Below the pieces are notes generated by a model, which saw nothing but the letters and a program-made list of their open reading frames with translations, did not search any database and was not told the DNA's origin. From positions 1 through 64,000 of the forward strand of contig NZ_RQYN01000007.1 in NCBI RefSeq assembly GCF_003860135.1: a stretch of 64,000 nucleotides of DNA, written 5' to 3'. The position numbers were made by a program, and so were the translations under genes. Position 1 is the first letter of the stretch. The number at the start of each line of letters is the position of its first letter. Positions 44,166 to 54,036 of this stretch are shown one piece after another. The stretch comes from Tannerella forsythia (GTDB lineage: Bacteria > Bacteroidota > Bacteroidia > Bacteroidales > Tannerellaceae).

Positions 44166-47100
44166 TTATCTTGTTTGCTTGGTTTTAATAATCCGGTCTT
44201 TTCGCTCCTGATAGTATGCATCTAACTCACGCGATTTGCGCAATTTGCGCCGTTGGCGTTTTATCCCTACGCCGGCAAACGAGCAGTAAAGAACGGGTAC
44301 GAGCAACAGCGTCAGCAAGGTCGAGACCGTTAGCCCGCCGATTACGGCGACCCCCATCGGGCGCCACATCTCGGAGCCTTGTCCGGAGCCGATGGCCATG
44401 GGCATCATCCCGAGAATCGTCGTCATGGTCGTCATCAGTACGGGGCGCAAGCGGCTTTTTCCCGACGTGATAACCGATGTAATGACCGACAGTCCGCGCT
44501 CGCGGCACAGGATGATGTAATCGATCAGCACGATACCGTTCTTCACCACGATACCGATCAGCATAATCGCTCCGAGCAGACTCATCACGCTCAGCGTGGT
44601 GCGCGTCAAGAATAACGCCATCAGTACGCCGCTCACGGCGAAAGGTACGGAAAACATGATGATGAACGGGTAGGTGAGAGACTCGAACTGAGCCGCCATC
44701 ACGATAAACACAAGCAGGATGATTATCAGGGCCAAGATTCCGAGATCGGTAAACGCTTCCGCCTGATCTTCGAACGTACCGGCCGCCTGCACTTTAATGT
44801 TGGGCGGAATCTCCATCCCTTTGATGATCTTTTTCCCTTCGGCTACCACTGTTCCGAGCGCCGCTCCGGAAGGAATGGCCGAGACGGTGACGATACGCTC
44901 GCGGTCTTTGCGGTCGATGGCCGGCGGCGCAAAACGCTCGACCACCGTGCCGACATCGCGAACGCGCACGGCATGCCCCTGATTATTATAGAGAAGAATA
45001 TTCTCAATGTCGTCCAGATTAGTGCGGAACTCGGGAGCGTAGCGTACCACGATGTTAGACTCGTCGCCGTCCTCGCGGTAACGCGAAGCGATGGAGCCAT
45101 AGACGCGGTTACGCAGGAAAGTGCCGGCTGTGGAGAGGTTGAGTCCGTGCATGGCCAGCTTTTCGCGGTCAAAGTCCACCTGATATTCGGGTAAGTAGTC
45201 CCCACGACTGATGTTAACTTCGGACACTCCGTTTACCTTGAGCAGTTTTTCTTTCAGCTCCGCGGCAATGCGGTCGGTCGTGGCCAGATCGTAGCCGTAA
45301 ATCTCGAAGTCGGCCGTCGACTGTCCGCCCATACCTCCTTTTTGACCGCCGGGAACGATGCTTATCTTCGTAAATTCGGGATAGGCTTTCAGGTCTTCAC
45401 GCATGCCGTCGGCAATTTCGTTCATCGACCGCTCACGATCTTCGGCGTTCGACAAGCTGATACTGAACGAGAGAATGTGCGATCCGTTATCTCGCATCGA
45501 AGCGAACGTATTGTCCGAGTCGGCCTGCCCAACGGAATAGCTGCATACCTGTATCTCCGGGTATTTTTTTCGCCACTCTTTCGACAGTTTCGCTCCCAGC
45601 TCGCGGGCTACCTCTTTACGTGTGCCTACGGGCAACTCGAACGAGGTGGTGATGTAGCCGTTGTCCTGCATCGGGAAAAACTCCGAATGAATTTGCCCCG
45701 CGAAGATCATACTGAGCGCGAAGAATGCGAGGCACGACAGCACCATCGTCTTGCGGTGGCGCACCGCCCATCCGAGCATCCGGGCATACTGCACATCGAG
45801 CTTATCGAGTACTCGCTGTATGGGGTGGTAAAGCGTGCGGAACAGTTTCGACGGTTTCTTTTGCAGACGTAATAACCGCGAACAGAGCATCGGGGTGAGC
45901 GTCAGCGCCGCAACGGTCGATACCACCATGATCGTACACATCATCCAACCCAGCTGACGGAATAATACGCCTGTCATGCCTGTTACCATCGTCAGCGGGA
46001 AGAATACGGCAATCATTGTGAGCGTAGAGGCCACAACCGAAATCGCGACCTCGTTCGTTCCGTGCACAGCCGCCTGATTCGGCGCCGAGCCTCGCTCGAT
46101 ATGGGTTGTGACATTTTCGAGCACCACGATGGCGTCGTCTACCACCATCCCGATGGCGATGGAGAGCGACGAAAGCGAAATAATGTTGATCGAGTTACCG
46201 GTAATCCCGAGATAAATAAACGAGGCGATCAACGAGAACGGAATGGCTACGGAAATGATCAATGTCGCGCGCCAACGTCCCAAGAACAGGAAGATGACAA
46301 GCACCACGAAGAGTAGCGCGAACAAAACCGTTTCCGTAAGGCTTTCGATCGTCTGGAGAATGTTCTCGGACGAGTCCCAGATAATACCGAGCTTCACATC
46401 CGAAGGCAGATTCTTTTGCAGTTCGGGTAGCTTCTCCAATATCTTGCGGGCAATATCGACGGTGTTCGCGCCGGATTGCTTCTGCACAATAATCATTCCT
46501 CCGCGTTTGTCGTTGGCGAACGACTCCTGCGCGCGCTCCTCTACCGTGTCAATCACACGTGCCACGTCACGCAAATAAACGTTGGCGCCATTGCGCGATC
46601 CGACAACGATATTTTCTATCTGGCGGGCATCTTTGAACTCGCCCTCGACACGCAACGCATACGTTTCGTTGCCGATATCGAAGTTTCCTCCCGGTATGCT
46701 TCGGTTCTCTGCTCCGATGGCTGCGCTGATCGTCTCAATCGTCAGATGATACGCTTCTAACTTGTTCGGGTCGCAATAGACCTGTATCTCACGCTTGGGC
46801 GCACCCGAAACGGAGACTGTCCCGACACCCGGGATACGTGCCAACGGATTGGAGAGACCGTCGTCAAGGATTTTGTGAAGTGCCGGCTGACTCTCCTCGG
46901 CTTGCACCGACAGGATGAGAATCGGAATCATGTCCGAGCTGAACTTGAAGATCACCGGCGTTTCCACGTTGTCGGGCAGACTTGAGCTGATCAGGTCGAG
47001 CTTGTCGCGCACGTCGTTAGTCAGTTCGTTAATATCATGACCATATTCGAACTGCATTTGGATAAGCGACATGTTCTCCGACGACCGGGAAGTGATATGC

Positions 47101-47333
47101 TTCAAATTTCCAATCGTATTCAGAACACTCTCCAGCGGACGCGAGACGTTATTCTCGATATCCGACGCACTGGCGCCGGGATAGGCCGTCATTACCATGA
47201 TCGTGTTCGTCTCGATGTCGGGGTACAGATCGACCGGCAGTCGCGACAGGGAGAATAACCCGAAAATCACGATCGCTACAAAGCAAAGAAAAGTCATTAT
47301 CGGCCTTTTGACCGCTCCTTCGTATAGACTCAT
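44166..47333 (-). CDS. RND-family multidrug efflux permease (HAE1/AcrB type)
   Basis: 1055 residues with 12 membrane helices in the 1+5+1+5 plan of RND pumps. Motifs: the N-terminal FGLFSLSRLPVDLYPDIE, GMVVDDAIVVLENV (proton-relay Asp pair in helix 4), GNSINIISLSSLSIAIGM, and LGAIMLIGIVVKNGIVLIDY in helix 10. The periplasmic loops are of drug-exporter (HAE) rather than metal-exporter type. Inner-membrane proton antiporter of the tripartite pump with the neighbouring adaptor and outer-membrane channel. Confidence 0.95.
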   Translation of the reverse strand: MSLYEGAVKRPIMTFLCFVAIVIFGLFSLSRLPVDLYPDIETNTIMVMTAYPGASASDIENNVSRPLESVLNTIGNLKHITSRSSENMSLIQMQFEYGHDINELTNDVRDKLDLISSSLPDNVETPVIFKFSSDMIPILILSVQAEESQPALHKILDDGLSNPLARIPGVGTVSVSGAPKREIQVYCDPNKLEAYHLTIETISAAIGAENRSIPGGNFDIGNETYALRVEGEFKDARQIENIVVGSRNGANVYLRDVARVIDTVEERAQESFANDKRGGMIIVQKQSGANTVDIARKILEKLPELQKNLPSDVKLGIIWDSSENILQTIESLTETVLFALLFVVLVIFLFLGRWRATLIISVAIPFSLIASFIYLGITGNSINIISLSSLSIAIGMVVDDAIVVLENVTTHIERGSAPNQAAVHGTNEVAISVVASTLTMIAVFFPLTMVTGMTGVLFRQLGWMMCTIMVVSTVAALTLTPMLCSRLLRLQKKPSKLFRTLYHPIQRVLDKLDVQYARMLGWAVRHRKTMVLSCLAFFALSMIFAGQIHSEFFPMQDNGYITTSFELPVGTRKEVARELGAKLSKEWRKKYPEIQVCSYSVGQADSDNTFASMRDNGSHILSFSISLSNAEDRERSMNEIADGMREDLKAYPEFTKISIVPGGQKGGMGGQSTADFEIYGYDLATTDRIAAELKEKLLKVNGVSEVNISRGDYLPEYQVDFDREKLAMHGLNLSTAGTFLRNRVYGSIASRYREDGDESNIVVRYAPEFRTNLDDIENILLYNNQGHAVRVRDVGTVVERFAPPAIDRKDRERIVTVSAIPSGAALGTVVAEGKKIIKGMEIPPNIKVQAAGTFEDQAEAFTDLGILALIIILLVFIVMAAQFESLTYPFIIMFSVPFAVSGVLMALFLTRTTLSVMSLLGAIMLIGIVVKNGIVLIDYIILCRERGLSVITSVITSGKSRLRPVLMTTMTTILGMMPMAIGSGQGSEMWRPMGVAVIGGLTVSTLLTLLLVPVLYCSFAGVGIKRQRRKLRKSRELDAYYQERKDRIIKTKQTR

Positions 47334-47400
47334 AATACTTGTTTTTGAGGATTGCCGACCGGTAAATTCATTTTCCGGGCCGGCGCGTTAAATAATCGTT

Positions 47401-48423
47401 TTACTGCACGACCTCCACCCGGGCGCTGTCTTTGATCGACGACTGATATTGTCCGCTGATCACGACGCGGGCATCATGGTCGATACCTGATACTACTTCG
47501 TATTCGTCGTTCATGCGTCGTCCGAGTTGAACGACCCGTCGGTAAACGACGCTGTCTTGATAGACATAAACGTACCTTTCGCCCGAACCGGCTTGCTTGA
47601 TGATCGCCTTGTCGGGGATAATGACATGATCGGCCGTGCCGAAATGAAGCGTTACGCGGGCAAACATCCCGGGACGCACACGCATATCGCGGTTGTCGAG
47701 CCGTATTTCAACGACAAACGTGCGAGTGGTCGGGTCGATGGTCGGATAGAGCAGGTTTACTTTTCCTTCAAACTCTTCCTCTCCGTACACATCGAATTTC
47801 ACGCTGACCGTCGAGTTCTTGACTATTCGTGTGAAATAACTCTCCGAGACGTTGATCAGAAGTTTTACGGGCATGATCTGTTCGACAGTCACCACCGGCG
47901 TTCCTCCGCCAAACATGTCGCCACTGTCATAGTTACGAGCGGTTACGACACCACTGATCGGACTTACGAGCGCCGTGTTTTCGAGCATGTTCTTGTATGA
48001 CGTTTGGCGCATCTCCAGCGTCATCTTCGAGGCTTCCCACTCTGATTTGGAGACACCTCCGATTTTATACAATTCGTCGATGCGCGTGAACTCCGCGGTC
48101 TGATTATCTAATTGTAGTTTCAATTGCTTCAGACCGGAAGCGTCCATCTGCACCAGCTTCTGACCTTTGCCGACGCGGTCGCCCACTTCGACGTATATTT
48201 TTTCGATGCGCACAGGCGAAGAAGGGGCAATATGGTTAGTCGCGTATGCCTGAACCGTTGCCGTATATTCCTGTATCTGGTCTACCGGACGCGTTGTGAC
48301 CGAAGTGAGTTTCACTTTCGGCTTTTCGTCTTTCACCTCTTGCGCTTTTTGTCCGCCGGAGCAGGCGCTCAGCAGTCCTGTAAGGCAAAGGGCTGCTAAT
48401 TGGTATCTCTTTCTCATAGACAT
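47401..48423 (-). CDS. RND efflux periplasmic adaptor (membrane fusion lipoprotein)
   Basis: 340 residues. Lipobox LLSAC anchors it to the inner membrane. Barrel-sandwich and hairpin parts: YTATVQAYATNHIAPSSPVRIEKIYVEVGDRVGKGQKL (split lipoyl), a short coiled coil (about 95-150), TALVSPISGVVTARNYDSGDM, then beta-barrel (VRPGMFARVTLHFG) and membrane-proximal domains. Bridges pump and channel. Lies between the pump and channel genes. Confidence 0.94.
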   Translation of the reverse strand: MSMRKRYQLAALCLTGLLSACSGGQKAQEVKDEKPKVKLTSVTTRPVDQIQEYTATVQAYATNHIAPSSPVRIEKIYVEVGDRVGKGQKLVQMDASGLKQLKLQLDNQTAEFTRIDELYKIGGVSKSEWEASKMTLEMRQTSYKNMLENTALVSPISGVVTARNYDSGDMFGGGTPVVTVEQIMPVKLLINVSESYFTRIVKNSTVSVKFDVYGEEEFEGKVNLLYPTIDPTTRTFVVEIRLDNRDMRVRPGMFARVTLHFGTADHVIIPDKAIIKQAGSGERYVYVYQDSVVYRRVVQLGRRMNDEYEVVSGIDHDARVVISGQYQSSIKDSARVEVVQ

Positions 48424-48441
48424 CTATCTTTTTATATTTTT

Positions 48442-49905
48442 TTACTTGATTTCTGCTTCTTTTCCCAATATCAGATCGAGGTCTGTTTTGGCGACCAAAT
48501 AGTTGTAAATCGACTGTGTGTAGGTCAGCTTCGATTGTGTCAGCGCTAACTCCGAGTCGTTCAACTCGAGGATGGTGCCTTTGCCTACGTCGTAACGTTT
48601 CTGAGCAATACTGCGGCCTTTCATCGCCTGATTCACATTCTCTTTGTTCGAAGCGAGCTGTTCGACCGACTGTTGCATGTTGTTCAGATAACTTTTAGCC
48701 TGCATATTCAGGTTTCTGCGAAGATTCGTCCGGTTCCAGTTCATCTGAATCAGTTGAATCTTCGTCTGTTTCATTTTGTAGAATCGCCGCCCACCGGTGA
48801 AGAGAGGCACGGAGACAGTCACCCCGACGGAGCTGTAGGGGTTCCACCGGTAATTGCGAAACCTGAAATCTTCGTTCATCGCCGTCCATTGATAAATAGC
48901 CGAGAGAGAGACGTTAGGCAAAAAAGCAGCCTTGTCCATCTCGTACGTTTTCTTCAGCATCTCGGTTTGCAAATCCATTTGTTTGAGTGAGGGGTTGAAT
49001 GCCAACTGTGCGGTATCGATATGCATATAGTCGGCATACAGATCTACTTCGTAGTCCGAAAGTCTACCCAATACGGCGATGTTACAACCGGCATCGACCC
49101 CCATCAATACTTTTAGCTGTAGATTCGTCAATGTTACGGCATTTCGCGCCTGAATCAGGTTGGGATTGAGGTTTCTGACCTGTACTTCGGCACGTATCTT
49201 GTCGTACTCGGACACGAGGCCTTGTTTGAATTTGTTCGTCACATTCTCCAGATTATCTTGCGCTTGCCGGTAACTTTGTTTCAAAACCTCGTACGAGTCT
49301 TGCGCCAACAGCAGTTGAAAGTAAGCTTTCGACACCTGATTCACCATGTCCAGCCTTGAGGCTCGCGCTTTTTCGGCTGCCAACTCCACATCAATGGCTG
49401 AGAGCTGAATGGATTTATACAGGGTAGGAGCGAACACGGGCAGTGAGAGGTTGAATCCTCCCGACCAGTTGTTACTCAATCCCACCTCAATTCCTTCGTT
49501 TCGTCTACCTCCGCCGCCTTTGGGAAGTTGCGGCATCTCCATCCCCAGCTTATCGTAGAGGGGTTTAGTAAGCCCCACGATCGGTTCCAGCAGCATGGCT
49601 GCGAATCCTCCGCCATCGTCATCACCTCCCCCCATATACATCACCTGCTTCTTGAGCGTGCGGGTGTATCCGGCCGATCCGGACAACTGAGGGAACAATT
49701 GCGCGATCATCTCTTTGCGCGCGTATTGCTTTTTTTCGATTTCCTGCCCGGCAACTCTGACCGTCGGATTTTCGGCCAGTGCGATTTCTATCGCTTGTTC
49801 GAGTTTGATCCTCAGGGTATCGGTATGCTCCTTCGAAAGGCTGCTCTGTGCGTGTGCCGGAAGACCCCAAGCACCGAGACACAACCACACAAAAATATAT
49901 TTCAT
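48442..49905 (-). CDS. TolC-like outer-membrane efflux channel
   Basis: 487 residues from the Met at 49905 (MKYIFVWLCLGAWGLPAHA signal peptide); a Met at 49920 is an alternative. Two outer-membrane efflux repeats of long helices (LEQAIEIALAENPTVRVAGQEIEKK; LRRNLNMQAKSYLNNMQQSVEQL, AQKRYDVGKGTILELNDSELALT). A Gly/Asp-rich loop (GGGDDDGGG, about 95) is unusual and likely surface-exposed. First gene of the efflux operon, behind the promoter at 49972. Confidence 0.93.
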   Translation of the reverse strand: MKYIFVWLCLGAWGLPAHAQSSLSKEHTDTLRIKLEQAIEIALAENPTVRVAGQEIEKKQYARKEMIAQLFPQLSGSAGYTRTLKKQVMYMGGGDDDGGGFAAMLLEPIVGLTKPLYDKLGMEMPQLPKGGGGRRNEGIEVGLSNNWSGGFNLSLPVFAPTLYKSIQLSAIDVELAAEKARASRLDMVNQVSKAYFQLLLAQDSYEVLKQSYRQAQDNLENVTNKFKQGLVSEYDKIRAEVQVRNLNPNLIQARNAVTLTNLQLKVLMGVDAGCNIAVLGRLSDYEVDLYADYMHIDTAQLAFNPSLKQMDLQTEMLKKTYEMDKAAFLPNVSLSAIYQWTAMNEDFRFRNYRWNPYSSVGVTVSVPLFTGGRRFYKMKQTKIQLIQMNWNRTNLRRNLNMQAKSYLNNMQQSVEQLASNKENVNQAMKGRSIAQKRYDVGKGTILELNDSELALTQSKLTYTQSIYNYLVAKTDLDLILGKEAEIK

Positions 49906-49964
49906 ATTTCTTATCATCATATTCCGTGTTTAGTAATAAAGATCGATTCCATAAATACTGGTGA

Positions 49965-49972
49965 CAAAAGTA
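49965..49972 (-). promoter_or_regulatory. -7 box TACTTTTG of the efflux operon
   Basis: TACTTTTG on the minus strand, 60 bases before the channel gene start, inside the 132-base divergent region shared with the AraC-type regulator. Confidence 0.5.
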
Positions 49973-50037
49973 GTGGATCTGTCATGGATGGAAAAGGGAT
50001 AATCTGTTAGAAAATTAGTCAATATCGAACATTTTCG

Positions 50038-51072
50038 ATGGTAAATGGCAAGAAAGCAGAAAAAATATGGGTGAAAAAAGAAAATATGAGAAAAAGATGT
50101 TATCTTCGCTTCCGTTTACTGAAAAAAGAGCAGATGCCTCGTTTCTTTGAAGATACCGTAAGAAGGTTGGGAAACATCGTCGTTTCGTCCGATGTTTTCC
50201 AAAATGACATCATGGTCATGCATTACGATCAGGATTATGCTACTCGAAACGATCGGGCGGGGCGAATTTACCAGCACTATCTCAGGGCTCCTTCACGTAT
50301 GGATGCTCTTCTCTTTATCGGGGTTCTGAATGGTAACATGGAATTACAGGTCGATTATGTGAATTATAGTGTTTCAGATTATGGATTGATGGTGATCCTT
50401 CCGACACATATTACGCAAATGAAACGTATCAGCCCTGATCTGAAAGCATGGCTTCTGATGATTTCGACGTCGTATTTGGATACACTTTCACAATCGAAAG
50501 AAAAACATCCGTCGACGTTGATCTCGTATATGCAGCTAAAAAAACATCCGTTAAAACAGTTTGATTCTGAAAGATTCCAGCAGATTGGAAAGAGTCTGGA
50601 TTTTCTTTGTGAGAAAATCAGACAACCTGCGCACTTTTTTTATCAAGGATTGGTCAATACGGCATTACATCTGTTCTTGATGGATTTGGGAGACATTTAT
50701 CTGGATAAACAAAAAACGCTGCATCCCCCCACATTGAGCCGCAAAGAAGAACTGTTTGCCGATTTTTTGGATTTACTCTCCACACATTGTAAGGAACAAC
50801 ATGAAGTCTCGTTTTATGCGAATAAGCTTTGTATTACTTCACAGTATCTTTCGTTAGTGTTGAAGGAGCAGAGTGGTAAATCGGCAAGCCAGTGGATTCA
50901 AGACGCCTTGATGCTCGAAGCGAAAATCTTGCTTAAAGCGCCTCGGATAAGCGTGCAGCAGGTAGCAGACGAACTGTATTTCCCCGATCAATCTACTTTC
51001 GGGAAATTTTTCAAAAAGCATGAAGGGATTTCACCGATTGCTTTTCGCAGGCAGGGAGCGATGCACCTTTAA
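50038..51072 (+). CDS. AraC-family transcription regulator
   Basis: 344 residues by the longest frame; the start is uncertain, with Met codons at 50086 and 50134, and the first 32 residues are strongly basic and atypical. A cupin-like sensory domain (about 40-230) is followed by two helix-turn-helix motifs (EVSFYANKLCITSQYLSLVLKEQSG, and RISVQQVADELYFPDQSTFGKFFKKHEGISP). Transcribed away from the efflux operon across a short intergenic region, it is the likely regulator of the pump (inference). Confidence 0.9.
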   Translation: MVNGKKAEKIWVKKENMRKRCYLRFRLLKKEQMPRFFEDTVRRLGNIVVSSDVFQNDIMVMHYDQDYATRNDRAGRIYQHYLRAPSRMDALLFIGVLNGNMELQVDYVNYSVSDYGLMVILPTHITQMKRISPDLKAWLLMISTSYLDTLSQSKEKHPSTLISYMQLKKHPLKQFDSERFQQIGKSLDFLCEKIRQPAHFFYQGLVNTALHLFLMDLGDIYLDKQKTLHPPTLSRKEELFADFLDLLSTHCKEQHEVSFYANKLCITSQYLSLVLKEQSGKSASQWIQDALMLEAKILLKAPRISVQQVADELYFPDQSTFGKFFKKHEGISPIAFRRQGAMHL

Positions 51073-51198
51073 TCGATGGGTAAACAAGCGAGGAGAAATA
51101 AGACCATAGAGCGTACCTGTAAGCGCCACAATCGTCGGGTGATGATTGAACAGTCCGTACATATCGACCGACGGAAGGAACGCCGAAGCACTGTCCAT
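51031..51198 (-). pseudogene. Possible short gene fragment opposite the AraC 3' end
   Basis: A 55-codon frame (starts MDSASAFLPSVDMYGLFNHH, then a hydrophobic PTIVALTGTLYGLISPRLF) overlaps the last 42 bases of the regulator gene. It lacks a promoter and has no recognised family, but its composition is membrane-protein-like. It may be a remnant or chance. Confidence 0.25.
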
Positions 51199-51366
51199 GA
51201 ACAATATTTGAAAAATGTTGCAAAATATTAAGATGATGTAAAATCTTATTCTTTTTATATCTACAAAATTTTGATTGCAAGAACATTAAACCTTTTATTG
51301 CTTTCAAAAACTATAGCAACTTAACAATACCAAAAATGCTTGTCAATTTTTTTCAAGACATAACAA

Positions 51367-53457
51367 TCAATGATTGGCCGTCATGCGCTTGATGATGCTG
51401 TAAGCATTCAGGATGCCGAGTTCGCCGGCTTTGCTAAGATCGGCAATGCCACGCGTAGCATCACCTTGTGAGAGCCTTGCGAGACCACGATTGAAATACG
51501 CTTCCGCAAATTCGGGATCGCGCAGGATCGCTTCGTTATAGTCGGCAATAGCCGCACGGAAATCGCGCTGGGCACATCGCAGGTTACCGCGGTTATAATA
51601 TGAATAGATGAAGCCGGGAGCTTGCCGAATGACCATGTCGTAGTCCCGGATAATCAGTTCGTGCTCGTAGCCTTTCGCTTCTTCTTTCAATCGGCTTTGT
51701 TGCAGATCGTTTACCGGATTTTCATGGATGACCGAAGGTTTGTTACCGCCGAATTGAAAATTGATTGTTCTGGTACTTAACTGTTCATCCGTATGTCCCT
51801 GCGACAGGTTATATTCCATCTGTTTGTAACGAATAGAAGCCCGATTGAAATAAGCCAAGGTATAGGACGGATCTAACTCAATGACTTTGTCGAAGTTACG
51901 AATAGCTTCCGCAAAATCCTGAACGAGCATGAAATCGATGGCTCGTCCGAAATAGTTATCAGGGTTATTAGGTTCTCTCTCTATTTTAGCCGAGTACTCA
52001 TTGATCGAAGCAAAATGAATGGCGATCTGATCCTCGGTCAAAGCCGCCTCTTTGTTTGTCAGGAGCAGTTTCCATGCCAGAACCATGCGCGCATTGAACT
52101 GCTCAACCGTCTTATCGTAATAAACAGCCTCCTGAACAAGGCTGTTTCTTTCGTAATACGTCAGGATAAACTGCGGTTCGAGATCGACTTGTACGTTGCG
52201 ATCCTGCACTCTTCCACGTATTTCGCTCTGGTACTTGCTTTTCTGTTCCTCTTTCTTATCGTAAACGACCAATCGATTAAACTTGTCGATATTCTTGTCG
52301 GACTCTTCACGTGTATTCGTCTCTTTTTCGGTACTTCCGGATGTCTCTTCACCGGACTTCTGCCCCTGACGCTTATCTTGCTCCAGCTTCATGGCCATGA
52401 GGTAATCTCGATCGGCACCGCTCAAATCATTCAATTTTCGTTTGGCTTCGGCACGACTGTAATATCCGGGCAAGAAGTTGGGATATTGCTTCAACACCAC
52501 GTTGATATCTCGTATGGCGCCTCTGTAATCACCCACTTCATGATTCAGCAGAGCACGGTTATAATACGCCATATAATTATCCGGCTCCTGCTCAAGTACG
52601 ACATCGAAATCTTCAATCGCCCGGTTATTGTCTCCTACCTGTGCACGCAGCAGACCACGGTTAAAACGGGCAATCAAGTTTCTGCCGTCCATATCGATCA
52701 CTTGATCATAGTCGGCCATAGCCCCCCGCAAGTCATTCATTTGATAACGCACGAGTCCACGGTTGATGTAGTAACCGCTCTCACGCGTATTCAAGCGGAT
52801 GGCTTCGTTCAAGTCGGCTAAAGCGTCCTTGAAACGCCCTGTCTGATAGAGCACGATCGCCCGATTTCCATAACATGGAGCATGATACGGGTCAATCTCG
52901 ATGGCTTTGTCGTAATCGTTCAGTGCAAGCGCCGTATCTCCTTTTTCCAAATACATGGCACCGCGTGTCAGATAGCCGAGGGAATATTTGGGATGAGCGC
53001 GAATCAAATCTTCGAAAACATGTTCCGCGTCGTTAAAATCCTTTTTCTGAACGTAAGCAATCGCCTTGTTCGACATCATCGGGCGATCACCGGGCTTAAA
53101 TTCCAGTCCTTTGTTGTAGTCTTCAATTGCTTCGTCATGCATTTCAAGGCTCTGACGGGCAATACCGCGCGCATAATAGGCCTGCGCCAAAAACGGATTT
53201 CGTGCCAGGCTTAACGAACAGTCCTCCTCCGCACCTTTGAAATCGTCCAGATTCAACTTCGCCACAGCCCTGTAGAAATAAGGCTCAGCCATCCACGGTT
53301 TAGCTTTAATAACCTGATTGAAATACTGGATCGACAGCACATAATCCTCGAAATAAAGCGCATTTCTGCCGATGGCCATCACCCGGTCGGTGTTGACCTG
53401 CGCTTTGATCGTGATCATGCAGGACAGAAAAAGAAAGAAGGCGAACGTTCGTTTCAT
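51367..53457 (-). CDS. Exported TPR-repeat protein
   Basis: 696 residues. Signal peptide (FAFFLFLSCMITIKAQ), then about ten TPR motifs to residue 350 (AYYNRALLNHEVGDYRGAIRDI and similar), a charged linker (about 350-410, rich in Lys/Glu/Ser/Thr), and about five more TPRs to the end (AYFNRASIRYKQ, SYYNRGNLRCAQRDFRAAIADYNEAI). It is a scaffold for protein-protein contacts in the periplasm or envelope. It follows def by 9 bases. In other Bacteroidales thrS usually follows this gene, but not here. Confidence 0.9.
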   Translation of the reverse strand: MKRTFAFFLFLSCMITIKAQVNTDRVMAIGRNALYFEDYVLSIQYFNQVIKAKPWMAEPYFYRAVAKLNLDDFKGAEEDCSLSLARNPFLAQAYYARGIARQSLEMHDEAIEDYNKGLEFKPGDRPMMSNKAIAYVQKKDFNDAEHVFEDLIRAHPKYSLGYLTRGAMYLEKGDTALALNDYDKAIEIDPYHAPCYGNRAIVLYQTGRFKDALADLNEAIRLNTRESGYYINRGLVRYQMNDLRGAMADYDQVIDMDGRNLIARFNRGLLRAQVGDNNRAIEDFDVVLEQEPDNYMAYYNRALLNHEVGDYRGAIRDINVVLKQYPNFLPGYYSRAEAKRKLNDLSGADRDYLMAMKLEQDKRQGQKSGEETSGSTEKETNTREESDKNIDKFNRLVVYDKKEEQKSKYQSEIRGRVQDRNVQVDLEPQFILTYYERNSLVQEAVYYDKTVEQFNARMVLAWKLLLTNKEAALTEDQIAIHFASINEYSAKIEREPNNPDNYFGRAIDFMLVQDFAEAIRNFDKVIELDPSYTLAYFNRASIRYKQMEYNLSQGHTDEQLSTRTINFQFGGNKPSVIHENPVNDLQQSRLKEEAKGYEHELIIRDYDMVIRQAPGFIYSYYNRGNLRCAQRDFRAAIADYNEAILRDPEFAEAYFNRGLARLSQGDATRGIADLSKAGELGILNAYSIIKRMTANH

Positions 53458-53466
53458 CTTATCTCC

Positions 53467-54024
53467 TTATTTCTTGAGCGGTTTGGTACGGTAGGAACAC
53501 GACGTTGCCCCCTTGATGATGTTATTCAGTTTGCCTTTGTTAAGTTGCCGACGAATCGCCGATATATTATCAATAAACACATGCCCTTGCAAATGTTCGT
53601 ACTCGTGTAAGACGATCCGTGCGGCAAACCCTTCGAGGTTCTCCTCTTGCGGCTCAAAGTGTTCATTCATGTACCTTACTTTGATTTTCTCCGGACGGGT
53701 TACTTTCTCATGAACCCCCGGAAAGCTCAGGCAACCTTCCTCGAACGTCACCGTTTCGTGGCTCTCTTCGACAATCTCCGGATTGATCAGCACACGTTTA
53801 AAATCTTTGCATTCGATACGATCATTGGCCACCGGCGTGCCGTCAATCACGACAAGTTGAATGGATCGGCCGATCTGGGGAGCAGCCAGCCCGACACCAT
53901 CGGCATGATACATGGTTTCAAACATATCGGCAATCAACTTTTTCAGTTCGGGATAGTCTTTATCTATCGGTTTTGTCGACTCTCTCAATACGGGTTGTCC
54001 GTATGTATAAATCGGTAATATCAT
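53467..54024 (-). CDS. def: Peptide deformylase
   Basis: 185 residues. Motif 1 GVGLAAPQIG, motif 2 EEGCLSFPGV (metal Cys) and motif 3 HEYEHLQGHVF (HExxH). The third motif has Glu where most deformylases have Asp (HExDH); the zinc ligands and catalytic Glu are kept. It removes formyl groups from nascent proteins. Lies 12 bases after ruvX in the same operon. Confidence 0.95.
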   Translation of the reverse strand: MILPIYTYGQPVLRESTKPIDKDYPELKKLIADMFETMYHADGVGLAAPQIGRSIQLVVIDGTPVANDRIECKDFKRVLINPEIVEESHETVTFEEGCLSFPGVHEKVTRPEKIKVRYMNEHFEPQEENLEGFAARIVLHEYEHLQGHVFIDNISAIRRQLNKGKLNNIIKGATSCSYRTKPLKK

Positions 54025-54036
54025 AATATTCTGTTT

